Positions 15,419 to 23,932 are shown, counted from the first letter of the stretch. The stretch: 38,669 nucleotides of DNA from Candidatus Aenigmatarchaeota archaeon (GCA_030614705.1 JAUWTN010000003.1:1-38669), one strand, 5' to 3'. The notes: generated by a model from the sequence alone, not told the origin. Numbers and translations: made by a program.

Positions 15419-16459
15419 GGAATCTACAGGACAACCATTAGGTTCTGGATTTGTCCAACTTCCATTTGGCAATATGCAATAAACTCTCGCAGTATTATTG
15501 TCATATTTCTGAGATACAGTAAAATTCCAACAATTCTTACAAGACCCATCACACCAGAGACTTATATTATTTGTGCCCCCAGAGCAGGATACATTGTCGC
15601 TCTCTAAGTGCCTCGTTCTTTCTATGTCTACATATACTGTTCGAGAATTATATGCATCATCGTGCAACCACCTCTCATTGTCGCATCTATCCTGATCATT
15701 ACCAACAGAAAAATCTTTATAAATTACTTCCTGCTCGTGTATATGGTAATTATTTATCTCAGGAACATTAAGAACCAAATCTTTTATCCTGAACATCATT
15801 TCCTCATCTACTATACTTCCGCCAATCTCCTCTATTTCAAAAACAACAAAGTATTTATCAGAAGTGAAGTTCTCCAAATAAAGAGTCAAATTGCAGATAT
15901 TGCCAATACAACTGACATCAAATGCATCTTCCAGACCCATATCCGGCATTTTTGCTTCTTCATCAAAAACTTCGAATATTGTTATATTCATCAGATTATG
16001 TGGCTGTGCACAGGAACCATCATCAGGAAGTTTGCATCCTTTAAAAATAATTGTAAGATTTTGGTTTCTTGAGAAAACGGGCCCTTCTTTATCATCTTCC
16101 TCATCCAAACCACCTTCAACAGACAGTTCAATATTATATTCTGAGAAAGAGAACCAGAAAGTTCCAAAGTCTTCCTTACCGTCATATTCTCCATTTATTA
16201 TAGCATAAATATCTGAGGTATCATTCTCATCTATATTTATTGATATATTATAGATTTTCATAGGCATACCAGGCCCTTCTCCAGGCCCTTCATCCAAACT
16301 GACATTAGCAATAAAAGTATCAACAACACTATAAGAGACCTTTTCCGTAGGAGACATAAAATCCTGCATTTTCATCATAGAATCTATGCTGAAATCCACA
16401 TCACCAAGGTTAATAGGCTGCCAATCTGAAACATCATTTGCAAAAATACCAAACAACAC
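15023..16459 (-). CDS. Surface-protein segment 2
   Basis: This 478-residue ORF is in frame with, and open back to, the TAA that ends segment 1; the GTG at 16459 is probably internal. It is an acidic, beta-rich, sequon-rich extracellular sequence (ISINIDENDTSDIYAIINGEYDG, FIANVSLDEGPGEGPGMP) with several cysteines that could pair. One TTYIVSNATHLWI module is near its C-terminal end, and the TAA at 15023 falls just ahead of the next copy, inside a linker that is longer than between later copies. No signal peptide, anchor or enzyme motif is visible. Confidence 0.6.
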   Translation of the reverse strand: MLFGIFANDVSDWQPINLGDVDFSIDSMMKMQDFMSPTEKVSYSVVDTFIANVSLDEGPGEGPGMPMKIYNISINIDENDTSDIYAIINGEYDGKEDFGTFWFSFSEYNIELSVEGGLDEEDDKEGPVFSRNQNLTIIFKGCKLPDDGSCAQPHNLMNITIFEVFDEEAKMPDMGLEDAFDVSCIGNICNLTLYLENFTSDKYFVVFEIEEIGGSIVDEEMMFRIKDLVLNVPEINNYHIHEQEVIYKDFSVGNDQDRCDNERWLHDDAYNSRTVYVDIERTRHLESDNVSCSGGTNNISLWCDGSCKNCWNFTVSQKYDNNTARVYCILPNGSWTNPEPNGCPVDSNTTYIVSNATHLWIKIENNLTVSPVDMTSTINKTIGDNFTAGGRTWFIRNIGERDVCDEGGCYLVDDANKMIISAEDFVERGIVSNFDCNDVDYRFNVSLTYPQNFVNVQCILYESVDGVAGHCDEGPQNK

Positions 16460-16483
16460 ATTACAGACAACAGGATAAACTAT

Positions 16484-18976
16484 TTACCGGTCAAAAGCCC
16501 ATATAGATTTTGTTCCATTGTAAATAACAGGCAGAACATTTATGAAGAAATTCCTTATCTCAAATCCACCCCATCCAAAATATTCATCCCCTGTATCATT
16601 ATTCCTCAAAATAATATCAACTCCATACCATCCAGTTGGAAGGTTTCCGGTTATTGTGAGATTTGCTCCTGAAGTAGTGCTCATTATTACAGTGGAACTT
16701 GAATTAAAATCACCTGAATCAAATTCTTTCATCAACTGGTCATTTCTTAAATGATTTACTTCAACTATCAACCCCTCGCATCCAGAACACATTGGAGAAG
16801 AACTGTCTGCAAACTCAGGATCAGCCACAGTTACTCTCAAAGTAACCGGTTCTCCTTCTTTTGTGAACCACATTCCTTCCTCTGCATTTACAGGTTCAGC
16901 AAATATAATATATTTCTTGACCATGAAAAAAGATTCTCCTGTACCATACTCATTACTACCTTCATAATCCGCCTTATACCTGAATTTAATAAAATAAAAT
17001 CCCTCACTGGAAGGAGAATTAAACGATAATGTTGAATTTGCAAAAGATTCATTTATATTGTTTCTATAAACCGAGTCTGAAAATACATTTTCATAATTAG
17101 GAAACTCCCTATGAATCTCCATTATGCTGATATCAAGCAAAGCAGAAGAATTCAATTTTTCTCTTGTCTTTAAATCAGTTAAGTCAATTTTTATTTTTGC
17201 AGTTGTATTTGGTTTTAAAAACCATATAGATTCACCATTTTCACCAATCAAAGAACCTTCTGCGATTAAATGCTGGATTCCAAAAAATGTTGAGCTAGTA
17301 AGTTCATCATCTAATTTTACCTTTACATTATAAACACCTGTCTTATTTAAATTATTAATTATTAAAATACATTGGTCCGCCATTTCTGCCGGGGTACCCT
17401 CCATAGGGACATTGGATAAATTCAGAGCCTCAGTGAAATTATAAAAATTATAATCAACCAAATCTTTATAAGAATTCCCAAGTTCATCAACGATATCAAT
17501 TAAACTGAGTCTTGAACAGTTGTGTGTTGAATTAATTATTGGTATTGTATCTGGTCCATTTGGACCAAAACCATTTTCTGATAATTGCATTATTGCAACA
17601 GTAACATTATCCTCAGGGGAAAATGCACTAACCGTGACACCAGATCCACCCTTATCCATTTTATCAATAAAATTCATATTTACAGCTACCAAAAAAAGTG
17701 ATGATGAAGAAATAGAAAAGCCCATAACAAAACTCTGCTCTTGGGTATTGTGCGTTCCTTTTAGCTCTAATTTATATATCCCCTCTTCTTCTGTATTATT
17801 ATAGGTCCCTTTATATACGCCATCACTCTCTTTTGTTAAACTAATTGTACTTTTAACCCCTTTCGGAGTTATTATCTCTGCAATTGGATAACTTGGATTA
17901 ATTAAATTGCCATTATTATCCTTCGCTATTGCAACAATTGATACAGTAGAATTTTTGGAAAACTGGGAAGTAACAATCCCAACTCTATTTGTTGCATACC
18001 CATACAACTTAAACGAATCTACGAAAATATCAATTAAATTCAGATTATTATTTAGAGAAATTGTATATTTTCCTGTATTGGAAATATTGAATATAAATCT
18101 TACATAACCTGCACTATTTGTTGTGTTTGAATTTGTTGATATTGAATTTCCTGAAGAATCCCTGAGAGAAAAATCTATGGTGCAATTTGTACAGAAACTT
18201 AGGTTTTCATAAATAGCAAGCACAAACATATTCGTTTCTACAGTGAAATCATATTCATCTTTTAACTCAATCAGTATAATCTTTTTACCGTCAGAGTTTA
18301 TACCCGCCACAAGATATTTCGTGCCATTTAAAACTACAATTTTATTTATCCCTGATTCCTGCTCCACTTCATTACCAACATCTTCAGAAGTATTATACAA
18401 TGCAAAATTAGGATCATCATCTATATATAAAGTATCAAAACCTCCTGCCTTGTTTCTGTCAAGAACCGCAAAATAATAAGTATCCAATCCAATAACATAG
18501 GTTCCATTATAAACAGCAGATTTGTTCAGGTTATGTAAATCAGAAAAATTACTTCCTGTTGCCAAAGTTGTTGTATTCACAACAATAACACTATTACTGC
18601 TGTTTCCTGTAAAAAAAGATATAAGATTAAACTTCTGTTCTAAGATTCTAAACTTTATTTTTACTTCTTCTGAACTTGTGGAAAGCAATGCATAATATTC
18701 TCCTTCAGTATAATTGGTCAAAGAAAATGATATATCAAAAGAGGTATTGACAGAATAATCTGTTGAATTTTTCAATGTATCTGAAGAATTATAAATTTTT
18801 AGAGTTAATATTGTTGAACTGCTTAAATCTCCACTTAGTATTAAATTTTCATCAGGCGTGTATATTATTTTTGATGAGGTTACCATCAAAGCATTTACAG
18901 GAGATAATAATAAAAATATTAACAATAAAGATAAAAATAATTTTGGTTTTGTAAATCTTATAGAATAAATAAACAT
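16484..18976 (-). CDS. Surface-protein segment 1: secreted N-terminal part, 830 aa
   Basis: The ATG at 18976 is preceded by a good TATA-like element and starts a clear signal peptide (basic RFTKPK, then LFLSLLLIFLLLSPVNA), so this part is exported. It continues with a string of Ig-like or macroglobulin-like beta domains, e.g. IYTPDENLILSGDLSSST and YTEGEYYALLSTSSEEVKIKF, later ATNRVGIVTSQFSKNSTVSIVAI and SDGVYKGTYNNTEEEGIYKLEL. NxS/T sequons are abundant. It ends in ...IYNGTKSIWAFDR at TAA 16484 without a membrane anchor. Translated alone it would be a soluble secreted protein; as the N-terminus of the longer frame it would be part of a 2292-codon surface protein. Confidence 0.75.
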   Translation of the reverse strand: MFIYSIRFTKPKLFLSLLLIFLLLSPVNALMVTSSKIIYTPDENLILSGDLSSSTILTLKIYNSSDTLKNSTDYSVNTSFDISFSLTNYTEGEYYALLSTSSEEVKIKFRILEQKFNLISFFTGNSSNSVIVVNTTTLATGSNFSDLHNLNKSAVYNGTYVIGLDTYYFAVLDRNKAGGFDTLYIDDDPNFALYNTSEDVGNEVEQESGINKIVVLNGTKYLVAGINSDGKKIILIELKDEYDFTVETNMFVLAIYENLSFCTNCTIDFSLRDSSGNSISTNSNTTNSAGYVRFIFNISNTGKYTISLNNNLNLIDIFVDSFKLYGYATNRVGIVTSQFSKNSTVSIVAIAKDNNGNLINPSYPIAEIITPKGVKSTISLTKESDGVYKGTYNNTEEEGIYKLELKGTHNTQEQSFVMGFSISSSSLFLVAVNMNFIDKMDKGGSGVTVSAFSPEDNVTVAIMQLSENGFGPNGPDTIPIINSTHNCSRLSLIDIVDELGNSYKDLVDYNFYNFTEALNLSNVPMEGTPAEMADQCILIINNLNKTGVYNVKVKLDDELTSSTFFGIQHLIAEGSLIGENGESIWFLKPNTTAKIKIDLTDLKTREKLNSSALLDISIMEIHREFPNYENVFSDSVYRNNINESFANSTLSFNSPSSEGFYFIKFRYKADYEGSNEYGTGESFFMVKKYIIFAEPVNAEEGMWFTKEGEPVTLRVTVADPEFADSSSPMCSGCEGLIVEVNHLRNDQLMKEFDSGDFNSSSTVIMSTTSGANLTITGNLPTGWYGVDIILRNNDTGDEYFGWGGFEIRNFFINVLPVIYNGTKSIWAFDR

Positions 18977-18989
18977 AATATTAGTTTAA

Positions 18990-19005
18990 TATATATTTAT
19001 AATTA
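18990..19005 (-). promoter_or_regulatory. TATA-like promoter of the interrupted surface gene
   Basis: Read on the reverse strand the element is TTATAAATATAT, centred about 22 bases before ATG 18976, consistent with a leaderless archaeal transcript. The whole 105-base gap to lysS is AT-rich and holds no gene. Confidence 0.5.
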
Positions 19006-19081
19006 AAAGTATATTTTAAAAGATATATAATTTATTAATAAAAAATAATTAAATTGGTCCTAGTTGAGTTTACCTGCACTC

Positions 19082-20602
19082 TTACAAATTCTCAAATCTA
19101 TCAATAACTTTATTTCTCCCAATTGCATCAACCAACATTGCAATCCTTGGTCCTTGTTTTTTTCCAATTAAAACCTGATAAATTATCTGGAAAAATTCCT
19201 TCCCTTTTGGTTTTACAATTCCAAAAATCTGCTGTTGCAATTCTTCAGTTGAGCTTTCTTTTTTTAGAAGTTCTGCAATTTCTTTTAATCCTTCTCTTTG
19301 GTCTTCTGTTATTTCCACCTTATTAGCTACAAGTTTAATCTTGACATTTTCAGGTGCGTATTTTTCAACCCAATATTTTACTTTTTCTGACCTTTCAATT
19401 GCCAGTTCCAGATCAGTTTCATCCATTTCAATTCCCCTTTCTTTCATCATCTTTGAAATATAATTTTTTAGTTCTGTTGGGGGGACTACCTGTACCAATA
19501 ACACAAGTTCTGAAAAAGAAACTCTTTTTGGGCAGGTCTTATGCTCTTTAATTTTAATTAATTCATATTTTCTTTTTAAATCTTCGTCCATATCTTCCAG
19601 ACCAAAATAAATTCTTTCGCATTTGTCAAACTCATTGTAAATATTGTAGACATCCATATCAAATGGTATGAATATTGTTTTGTTTAGTCTCTGCGCATAA
19701 ATAAATCTTACAACTTCAGGTTCATAAATCCCAAGCAACTGCGAAACTGTTGCAATATTTCCCTTTGAACTTGACATCTTTTCTTTCTGTCCTTTTAGAT
19801 GAATAAATTCATACATTGGACCCACAGGCGGATTATAACCAAAAATTTCTTTTGAAATCAAAACTCCTGTGTCCCACGAACCTCCCTTTGATTTATGGTC
19901 TTTTCCCGAACTCTCAAAATCAACTCCGTAATAAGCCCATCTTGCAGGCCAGTCCACCCTCCATTTGATATTCACAACATTAGTAATTTCCCTAAAATCA
20001 ATTTCATTCTCATTTCCGCATGAACAAATGTAAGAAATCTTATAATCTCCAAGATATTTTATCTTTGTAAAATCTTTCCCGCATTTTTCGCAGTAAGCTC
20101 CTATTGGAACCCAGTCATCAGCCAGAGGTTCTTTCCTGAATTTATTAAGAAGCTCTTTTATTTTCTCTGTTTTTTCCAAAGCGATTTTTATATTTTCAGC
20201 GAAAATTCCTTTTTGATATAACTCTGCTGCGCGAAGATAAACAGGTTCTATATCCAATTGTTTCATTTCCTGAATTATTAAAGACTCAAAATGCTCTGCG
20301 TAAGATTTATGGCATCCCCAAGGGTCGGGTACTGCGCTCAGAGGCATTCCCAGATATTTCTCAAATTCTTCAGGTACTCCTTTTGGCACCTTCCTAAATC
20401 TATCAAAATCATCCCAAATATACAAAAACTTTGCCTGTTTTCCTAATTTCAAAATTGACTGATAAACAAAATATTGAGTCATTATTTCCCTCGCATTCCC
20501 TATATGAACCACTCCTGAAGGGGTAATACCGCTCTCTACAATATACACTTCTTTATTCCCTCTTTCTAATACCTGTTTCGCAAAATTATCCGCCCAGTGC
20601 AT
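19082..20602 (-). CDS. lysS: Lysyl-tRNA synthetase, class I
   Basis: The 506-residue enzyme charges tRNA-Lys. It is the class I form common in archaea: a Rossmann catalytic domain with PSGVVHIGNAREI (HIGN at residues 33-36) and EKMSSSKGN (KMSSS at 275-279), WDDFDRFRKVPKG near residue 63, and a zinc-type CEKC..CSC element (171-195). The C-terminal ~170 residues form the anticodon-binding helical bundle. Start and length are normal. The isoprenyl-synthase-like gene ends 22 bases upstream on the same strand, so both may be on one transcript. Confidence 0.95.
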   Translation of the reverse strand: MHWADNFAKQVLERGNKEVYIVESGITPSGVVHIGNAREIMTQYFVYQSILKLGKQAKFLYIWDDFDRFRKVPKGVPEEFEKYLGMPLSAVPDPWGCHKSYAEHFESLIIQEMKQLDIEPVYLRAAELYQKGIFAENIKIALEKTEKIKELLNKFRKEPLADDWVPIGAYCEKCGKDFTKIKYLGDYKISYICSCGNENEIDFREITNVVNIKWRVDWPARWAYYGVDFESSGKDHKSKGGSWDTGVLISKEIFGYNPPVGPMYEFIHLKGQKEKMSSSKGNIATVSQLLGIYEPEVVRFIYAQRLNKTIFIPFDMDVYNIYNEFDKCERIYFGLEDMDEDLKRKYELIKIKEHKTCPKRVSFSELVLLVQVVPPTELKNYISKMMKERGIEMDETDLELAIERSEKVKYWVEKYAPENVKIKLVANKVEITEDQREGLKEIAELLKKESSTEELQQQIFGIVKPKGKEFFQIIYQVLIGKKQGPRIAMLVDAIGRNKVIDRFENL

Positions 20603-20624
20603 AATTAAATCAATATTTAATTTA

Positions 20625-21503
20625 TCAACACAGTTTATTTAACAGATTATTTCTTGTTCCTTTGTATATTTTCGAATCTGTAACCCAAATTGAAAGTGGA
20701 TATAATTTATTTAATAAATTAATTTTATATTTTTCACCTATCACCTCAGAAATTGAATCTAATTCAAATTTATATTTAGTTAATAACTTAACTAAATCCG
20801 GCTCACTAATACCTTTATCTCCATCAGATATATCATCCTTTATCTGAGCCACTATACCCAGCAAAGAAACCAATCTTCTGACATCTTCGGACTTATTTTC
20901 CATAAAATCCGGAAAAGTTTCAATTAAATCCACCAAGGTTAAATGCATATAACTGCCAACAAATTTTAAATTTTTTTCATAATCCCCGGGGTTATTATAT
21001 CCCCCACCACCATATCCTCCTTTAGACAAACCAATAAAATCAGTTATAAATTGTTCTTTATCCACAGGATAAACCTCTAAATCATCCCTAAATATCTCAG
21101 CAATTTTTAAAGAACCCTCCAAACCTTCAATATAAGGCAATTCGTCCCTAATATTTTTTTCATTATCAACATAAGATATAAAATCAACCAGGGAATCCAA
21201 CATCTCTTTTGTTAATTTTCTATCCAAACCCTTACCCGTTATATGACCGTCTATCACATTATCCAGAACCCTTATCATAAAAAGATAATCACCGCATAAA
21301 GACAGAACTTCTTTGATATAATCCTTACCGCCGCCTAAATTATAATAATATTTTCCCGCATAACCTTTCTCAAAAGCACAAGTATTTTTTAAACTTTTTT
21401 CCAAAAAAAGTCTTTCTTTATCAGGTAAATCTGAATTTTCAATAATTCCACTCATGTTTTTATAATTTCTGAGTGTGTTGTAATAATCACTTACACTAAC
21501 CAT
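20625..21503 (-). CDS. Isoprenyl-synthase-fold protein (polyprenyl synthetase / phytoene-synthase-like), divergent
   Basis: The all-helical 292-residue protein shows two aspartate-rich elements at the spacing of class I isoprenyl-diphosphate enzymes: RVLDNVIDG (D81 and D85) and AQIKDDISDGDKG (D223, D224, D227, D229). The second matches the Q(I/L).DD..D motif of polyprenyl synthetases; the first is DxxxD rather than DDxxD, as in phytoene and squalene synthases. Glycine-rich KGGYGGGGYNN lies between them. It could elongate isoprenyl diphosphates for membrane lipids or condense or cyclise them; the sequence does not decide. The precursor pathway is encoded at 1-6506. It has its own TATA element and is followed by lysS. 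Confidence 0.55.
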   Translation of the reverse strand: MVSVSDYYNTLRNYKNMSGIIENSDLPDKERLFLEKSLKNTCAFEKGYAGKYYYNLGGGKDYIKEVLSLCGDYLFMIRVLDNVIDGHITGKGLDRKLTKEMLDSLVDFISYVDNEKNIRDELPYIEGLEGSLKIAEIFRDDLEVYPVDKEQFITDFIGLSKGGYGGGGYNNPGDYEKNLKFVGSYMHLTLVDLIETFPDFMENKSEDVRRLVSLLGIVAQIKDDISDGDKGISEPDLVKLLTKYKFELDSISEVIGEKYKINLLNKLYPLSIWVTDSKIYKGTRNNLLNKLC

Positions 21504-21522
21504 AATAATTATAATTCAGTAA

Positions 21523-21538
21523 TAAATATATATTTAAA
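21523..21538 (-). promoter_or_regulatory. TATA-like element between the prenyl-synthase-like gene and tRNA-Arg
   Basis: The AT-only sequence around TTTAAATATATATTTA is centred about 26 bases before ATG 21503 on the reverse strand. It also lies 36-50 bases upstream of the tRNA-Arg gene on the forward strand, so it could serve both directions. Confidence 0.45.
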
Positions 21539-21573
21539 GATATTATCAAATTAATCCTTAATTATCTTATTAT

Positions 21574-21701
21574 GGGCCTGTAGCTCAATTGGATAGAGCG
21601 CTGGACTTCGGATCCAGGTGTTGGGGGTTCAAGTGAACCTTTCTTTTTAGAAAAACATTTTAACTTCATAAAAAAGGGTTTTGAAAATCCTCCCAGGCTC
21701 A
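21574..21701 (+). tRNA. tRNA-Arg(TCG) with a T-loop intron
   Basis: Exons are 21574-21633 and 21688-21701. The acceptor arms GGGCCTG and CAGGCTC pair over seven positions, the D-arm is GCTC/GAGC with a GG-containing loop, and the anticodon stem CTGGA/TCCAG encloses CTTCGGA (anticodon TCG at 21608-21610). The T-stem GGGGG/CCTCC closes only after the intron is removed, giving the seven-base loop TTCAAGT. Discriminator is A73; CCA is not encoded. Confidence 0.92.
21634..21687 (+). other. tRNA-Arg intron (54 nt, T-loop, position 59/60)
   Basis: A full bulge-helix-bulge is visible: outer helix is the T-stem, central helix TTCA/TGAA (21628-21631 with 21682-21685), bulges AG|T (21632-21634) and AA|T (21686-21688), inner helix GAACC/GGTTT (21635-21639 with 21677-21681). 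A small TTTCT/AGAAA hairpin sits inside. The position is non-canonical. Confidence 0.88.
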
Positions 21702-21766
21702 TTTTAAATTAATTAATCCTATTTCTACATTCCTAATCTCAATATTAGTAAGAAGTTATATTAATT

Positions 21767-23155
21767 ATGAAAAAATTTACATACTCAATACTTTTGATGT
21801 TAGTGGCTTTATCGGCCGTAATTGGTCTAAGCATCACAAATACCTATGTGTTAAAAAATAATCCTGAAAATTTGGAAGTAACAGTATACAACTCGAATCT
21901 TGGAGTAATCAAAGAATTAAGAACGCAATATTTAAACACTGGAACAAACCACCTTCTTTATGAAGGAGTTGCTTCAAAGATAGATCCAACCTCGGTAAAA
22001 ATCAAATCAATTAACGGAAACGTAGAAATACTAGAACAAAATTACCGGTATGACCTGATAAGTAAAGCTAAGATTTTGCAAAGATATATTGGAAAAAATA
22101 TAACTGCATACCAGACCTACGGAGACAAAAAAGAAATTGTTGAAGGGACTTTATTAAGTCATAGCAATAATCAACTAGTGTTAAAAACCCGGGAAGGAAT
22201 AAAATTATTTTCTTCTGATGACCTTGACCTACAGGAATTGCCTGAAGGATTAATAACAGTTCCAACTCTTGACTGGCAAATTTACACTGAAGAAGAAAAG
22301 ACGCATAATCTGGAAATGTCTTACATGACTTCCGGGATGAATTGGAAAGCTGACTATGTTGCAACAATGAACAAAGATGACACAAAACTGGATTTCAATG
22401 GCTGGGTGACTGTAACAAATAATGCAGGAACAACATTTAAAAACACTTCATTGAAACTAGTTGCAGGAGATGTGAATAGAGTATCCACTCCAGAAAGGTA
22501 TTCGGATGAAATATATTATAATGCTGAAAAATCCGGCGGTGGAAGCAGTTTTGAAGAAGAAAGTTTGTTTGAATATCATATGTATACACTCCAGAGAAGA
22601 ACAACCCTAAACAATAATGAACAAAAACAAATTTCTTTCTTGACTTCAGAAAATATTGATGTTGAAAAAGAATTCGTCTACGAAAACAACCGATGGTATG
22701 GAAGCAACAACAAAATAAATGTAATGCTTAACTTCGATAACACCAAAACCAATAATCTTGGTATGCCATTACCAAAAGGAACAATAAAGATTTTCAAAAA
22801 GGACAGCGAAGGAAAACTCCAATTTATAGGAGAAGATGGGATTGACCACACCCCAAAAGATGAAACCCTTAGACTGCTTGTAGGGCAGGCATTTGATATT
22901 GTGGGTGAAAGAACTCAAATGGATTATAACAAATTGCCTGGGTGGTATGAATACAAATGGAAAGTAACTCTAAAAAACCACAAAGACGAAAATATTGAAG
23001 TCACCGTTCTTGAGAATACCGGAGGGGATTGGGAAATTGTTAGTGAAAATTACCCGCACACCAAAGAATCAAATTACAAAGTGAAATGGAAAATTCCGGT
23101 AACAGCAAATTCCGAGTCCAATTTGGAATACACAATCAGATACAAACGTTGGTAA
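21767..23155 (+). CDS. Secreted DUF4139 domain protein, 462 aa
   Basis: A signal peptide (MKKFTYSILLMLVALSAVIGLS) starts the protein and no C-terminal anchor follows, so it is exported. The N-terminal part (LEVTVYNSNLGVIKELR, ..YEGVASKIDPTSVKI) and central part (MSYMTSGMNWKADYVATM, then WVTVTNNAGTTFKNTSLKLVAGDVNR) match the DUF4139 architecture of beta-rich proteins. After a Gly/Ser-rich spacer (SGGGSSFEEE) the second half has another beta sandwich ending ESNLEYTIRYKRW. Function in the family is unknown; an extracellular or envelope role is inferred. It starts 65 bases after the tRNA-Arg gene. Confidence 0.82.
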   Translation: MKKFTYSILLMLVALSAVIGLSITNTYVLKNNPENLEVTVYNSNLGVIKELRTQYLNTGTNHLLYEGVASKIDPTSVKIKSINGNVEILEQNYRYDLISKAKILQRYIGKNITAYQTYGDKKEIVEGTLLSHSNNQLVLKTREGIKLFSSDDLDLQELPEGLITVPTLDWQIYTEEEKTHNLEMSYMTSGMNWKADYVATMNKDDTKLDFNGWVTVTNNAGTTFKNTSLKLVAGDVNRVSTPERYSDEIYYNAEKSGGGSSFEEESLFEYHMYTLQRRTTLNNNEQKQISFLTSENIDVEKEFVYENNRWYGSNNKINVMLNFDNTKTNNLGMPLPKGTIKIFKKDSEGKLQFIGEDGIDHTPKDETLRLLVGQAFDIVGERTQMDYNKLPGWYEYKWKVTLKNHKDENIEVTVLENTGGDWEIVSENYPHTKESNYKVKWKIPVTANSESNLEYTIRYKRW

Positions 23156-23156
23156 A

Positions 23157-23181
23157 TGTTTTTTTAATTTTTTGTATATTT
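23157..23181 (+). terminator. T-rich terminator after the DUF4139 gene
   Basis: Two T-runs (seven and six T) directly follow the stop codon without a strong hairpin. U-rich tracts alone can terminate archaeal transcription. Confidence 0.45.
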
Positions 23182-23249
23182 TAAATTATAAAATATTTTT
23201 AGATGTCAAAAATTGAGAATATTATTTAAAAATAATTTTAGATATCCAA

Positions 23250-23873
23250 CTATAAATCAAAAACTCCAACCCACGCTTTTTTCAGGTTTTCATCCCCGAG
23301 GAAAAAAGGGTAATTCAAGTTTTCAAGTTCTCTCAATAAATTATCCAAACCCTGCACTCTTACAAGTTCAAGAAGGGATTTTATTTCACCTTCTTCTCCT
23401 ATCTTTTTGAAAATTAAATAATAGGAATAAAACTCAAGATACTCTTCTTTTGAAACATTCTCGGTTTTGTAAATCTTCTTTGAAATTTTCTCAAGGAAAA
23501 ACCTGTGCATATCCTGTTTAAACCCATATTTTACCGCTTTCAAATCAGCAAAAAAATTCTGCACAAATTCAACAAGTTTTGGGACTTCGAGTTTCTCCTT
23601 AATCTCCTGATTAACTTTTTCTTTTTCATCAATCAACATAAAAACAAACCTTGCGAAATGCCCGTTGAATAAGAATTTGTGTTCAAGAATTCGGTTTTCA
23701 GGATTAATAATAATCTCCATATCTTCGTTTGCTTCACCTCCAAGAAAATCTGTCTTATAACTGGAAGATATTTTTATGTGATTAAATCTAAGAGGATAAT
23801 CAACTTTTGAAAAAAGATTTTTCACAGAATCCCTTAATTGTTCGTTTTCTATATCCAAAAGTAGTTTAGTCAT
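23250..23873 (-). CDS. Hypothetical protein, 207 aa
   Basis: The family is not recognised. The N-terminal ~90 residues look beta-rich (PLRFNHIKISSSYKTDFLGG, MEIIINPENRILEHKFLFNG); the rest is helical with many charged and aromatic residues (FVQNFFADLKAVKYGFKQDM, EEYLEFYSYYLIFKK). No signal peptide or membrane segment is present, so it is cytoplasmic. It has its own TATA-like element at 23892-23904. It lies tail to tail with the DUF4139 gene and downstream of two other unknown genes and rpl4-rpl23 on the same strand. Confidence 0.7.
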   Translation of the reverse strand: MTKLLLDIENEQLRDSVKNLFSKVDYPLRFNHIKISSSYKTDFLGGEANEDMEIIINPENRILEHKFLFNGHFARFVFMLIDEKEKVNQEIKEKLEVPKLVEFVQNFFADLKAVKYGFKQDMHRFFLEKISKKIYKTENVSKEEYLEFYSYYLIFKKIGEEGEIKSLLELVRVQGLDNLLRELENLNYPFFLGDENLKKAWVGVFDL

Positions 23874-23891
23874 AATTATATATAATTATAG

Positions 23892-23904
23892 TGGTTATAT
23901 AATC
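23892..23904 (-). promoter_or_regulatory. TATA-like promoter element
   Basis: GATTATATAACC on the reverse strand is centred about 25 bases before ATG 23873, the spacing expected for a leaderless archaeal transcript. Confidence 0.5.
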
Positions 23905-23932
23905 CTTTGAACGAGGTTTAAAAATAGAATAT

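Larger units (their letters stand above)
12101..18976 (-). pseudogene. Single 2292-codon surface-protein frame interrupted by three in-frame stops
   Basis: Four consecutive reverse-strand ORFs share one reading frame and are separated only by TAA at 16484-16486, TAA at 15023-15025 and TAG at 13391-13393. I translated across each junction and found no further stops and no frame change; protein-like sequence continues directly after each stop (IVYPVVCN, TAKQYRCVTGECPG, GGCEIVGPGNDST). Only the first part has a signal peptide. No TGA-based selenocysteine or shared stop context is visible: the bases after the stops are ATA, ACA and GGA. The choices are nonsense decay of a formerly intact gene, stop readthrough, strain variation, or base-call error. 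Complete lack of frameshifts over 6.9 kb is notable for a pseudogene. The entries below describe the four parts. Confidence 0.75.

Noticed and set aside
11161-16208. Forward-strand ORFs of 60-155 codons opposite the surface-protein genes
   Set aside because: They lie antisense to long coding frames, have low-complexity or odd composition and no starts with promoter or ribosome-site support.
13391-16486. Pyrrolysine or selenocysteine as explanation of the in-frame stops in the surface gene
   Set aside because: Two of the stops are TAA, which neither system decodes; the third is TAG, which ends DUF116 copy 1 normally. No TGA is involved and no common sequence follows the stops.
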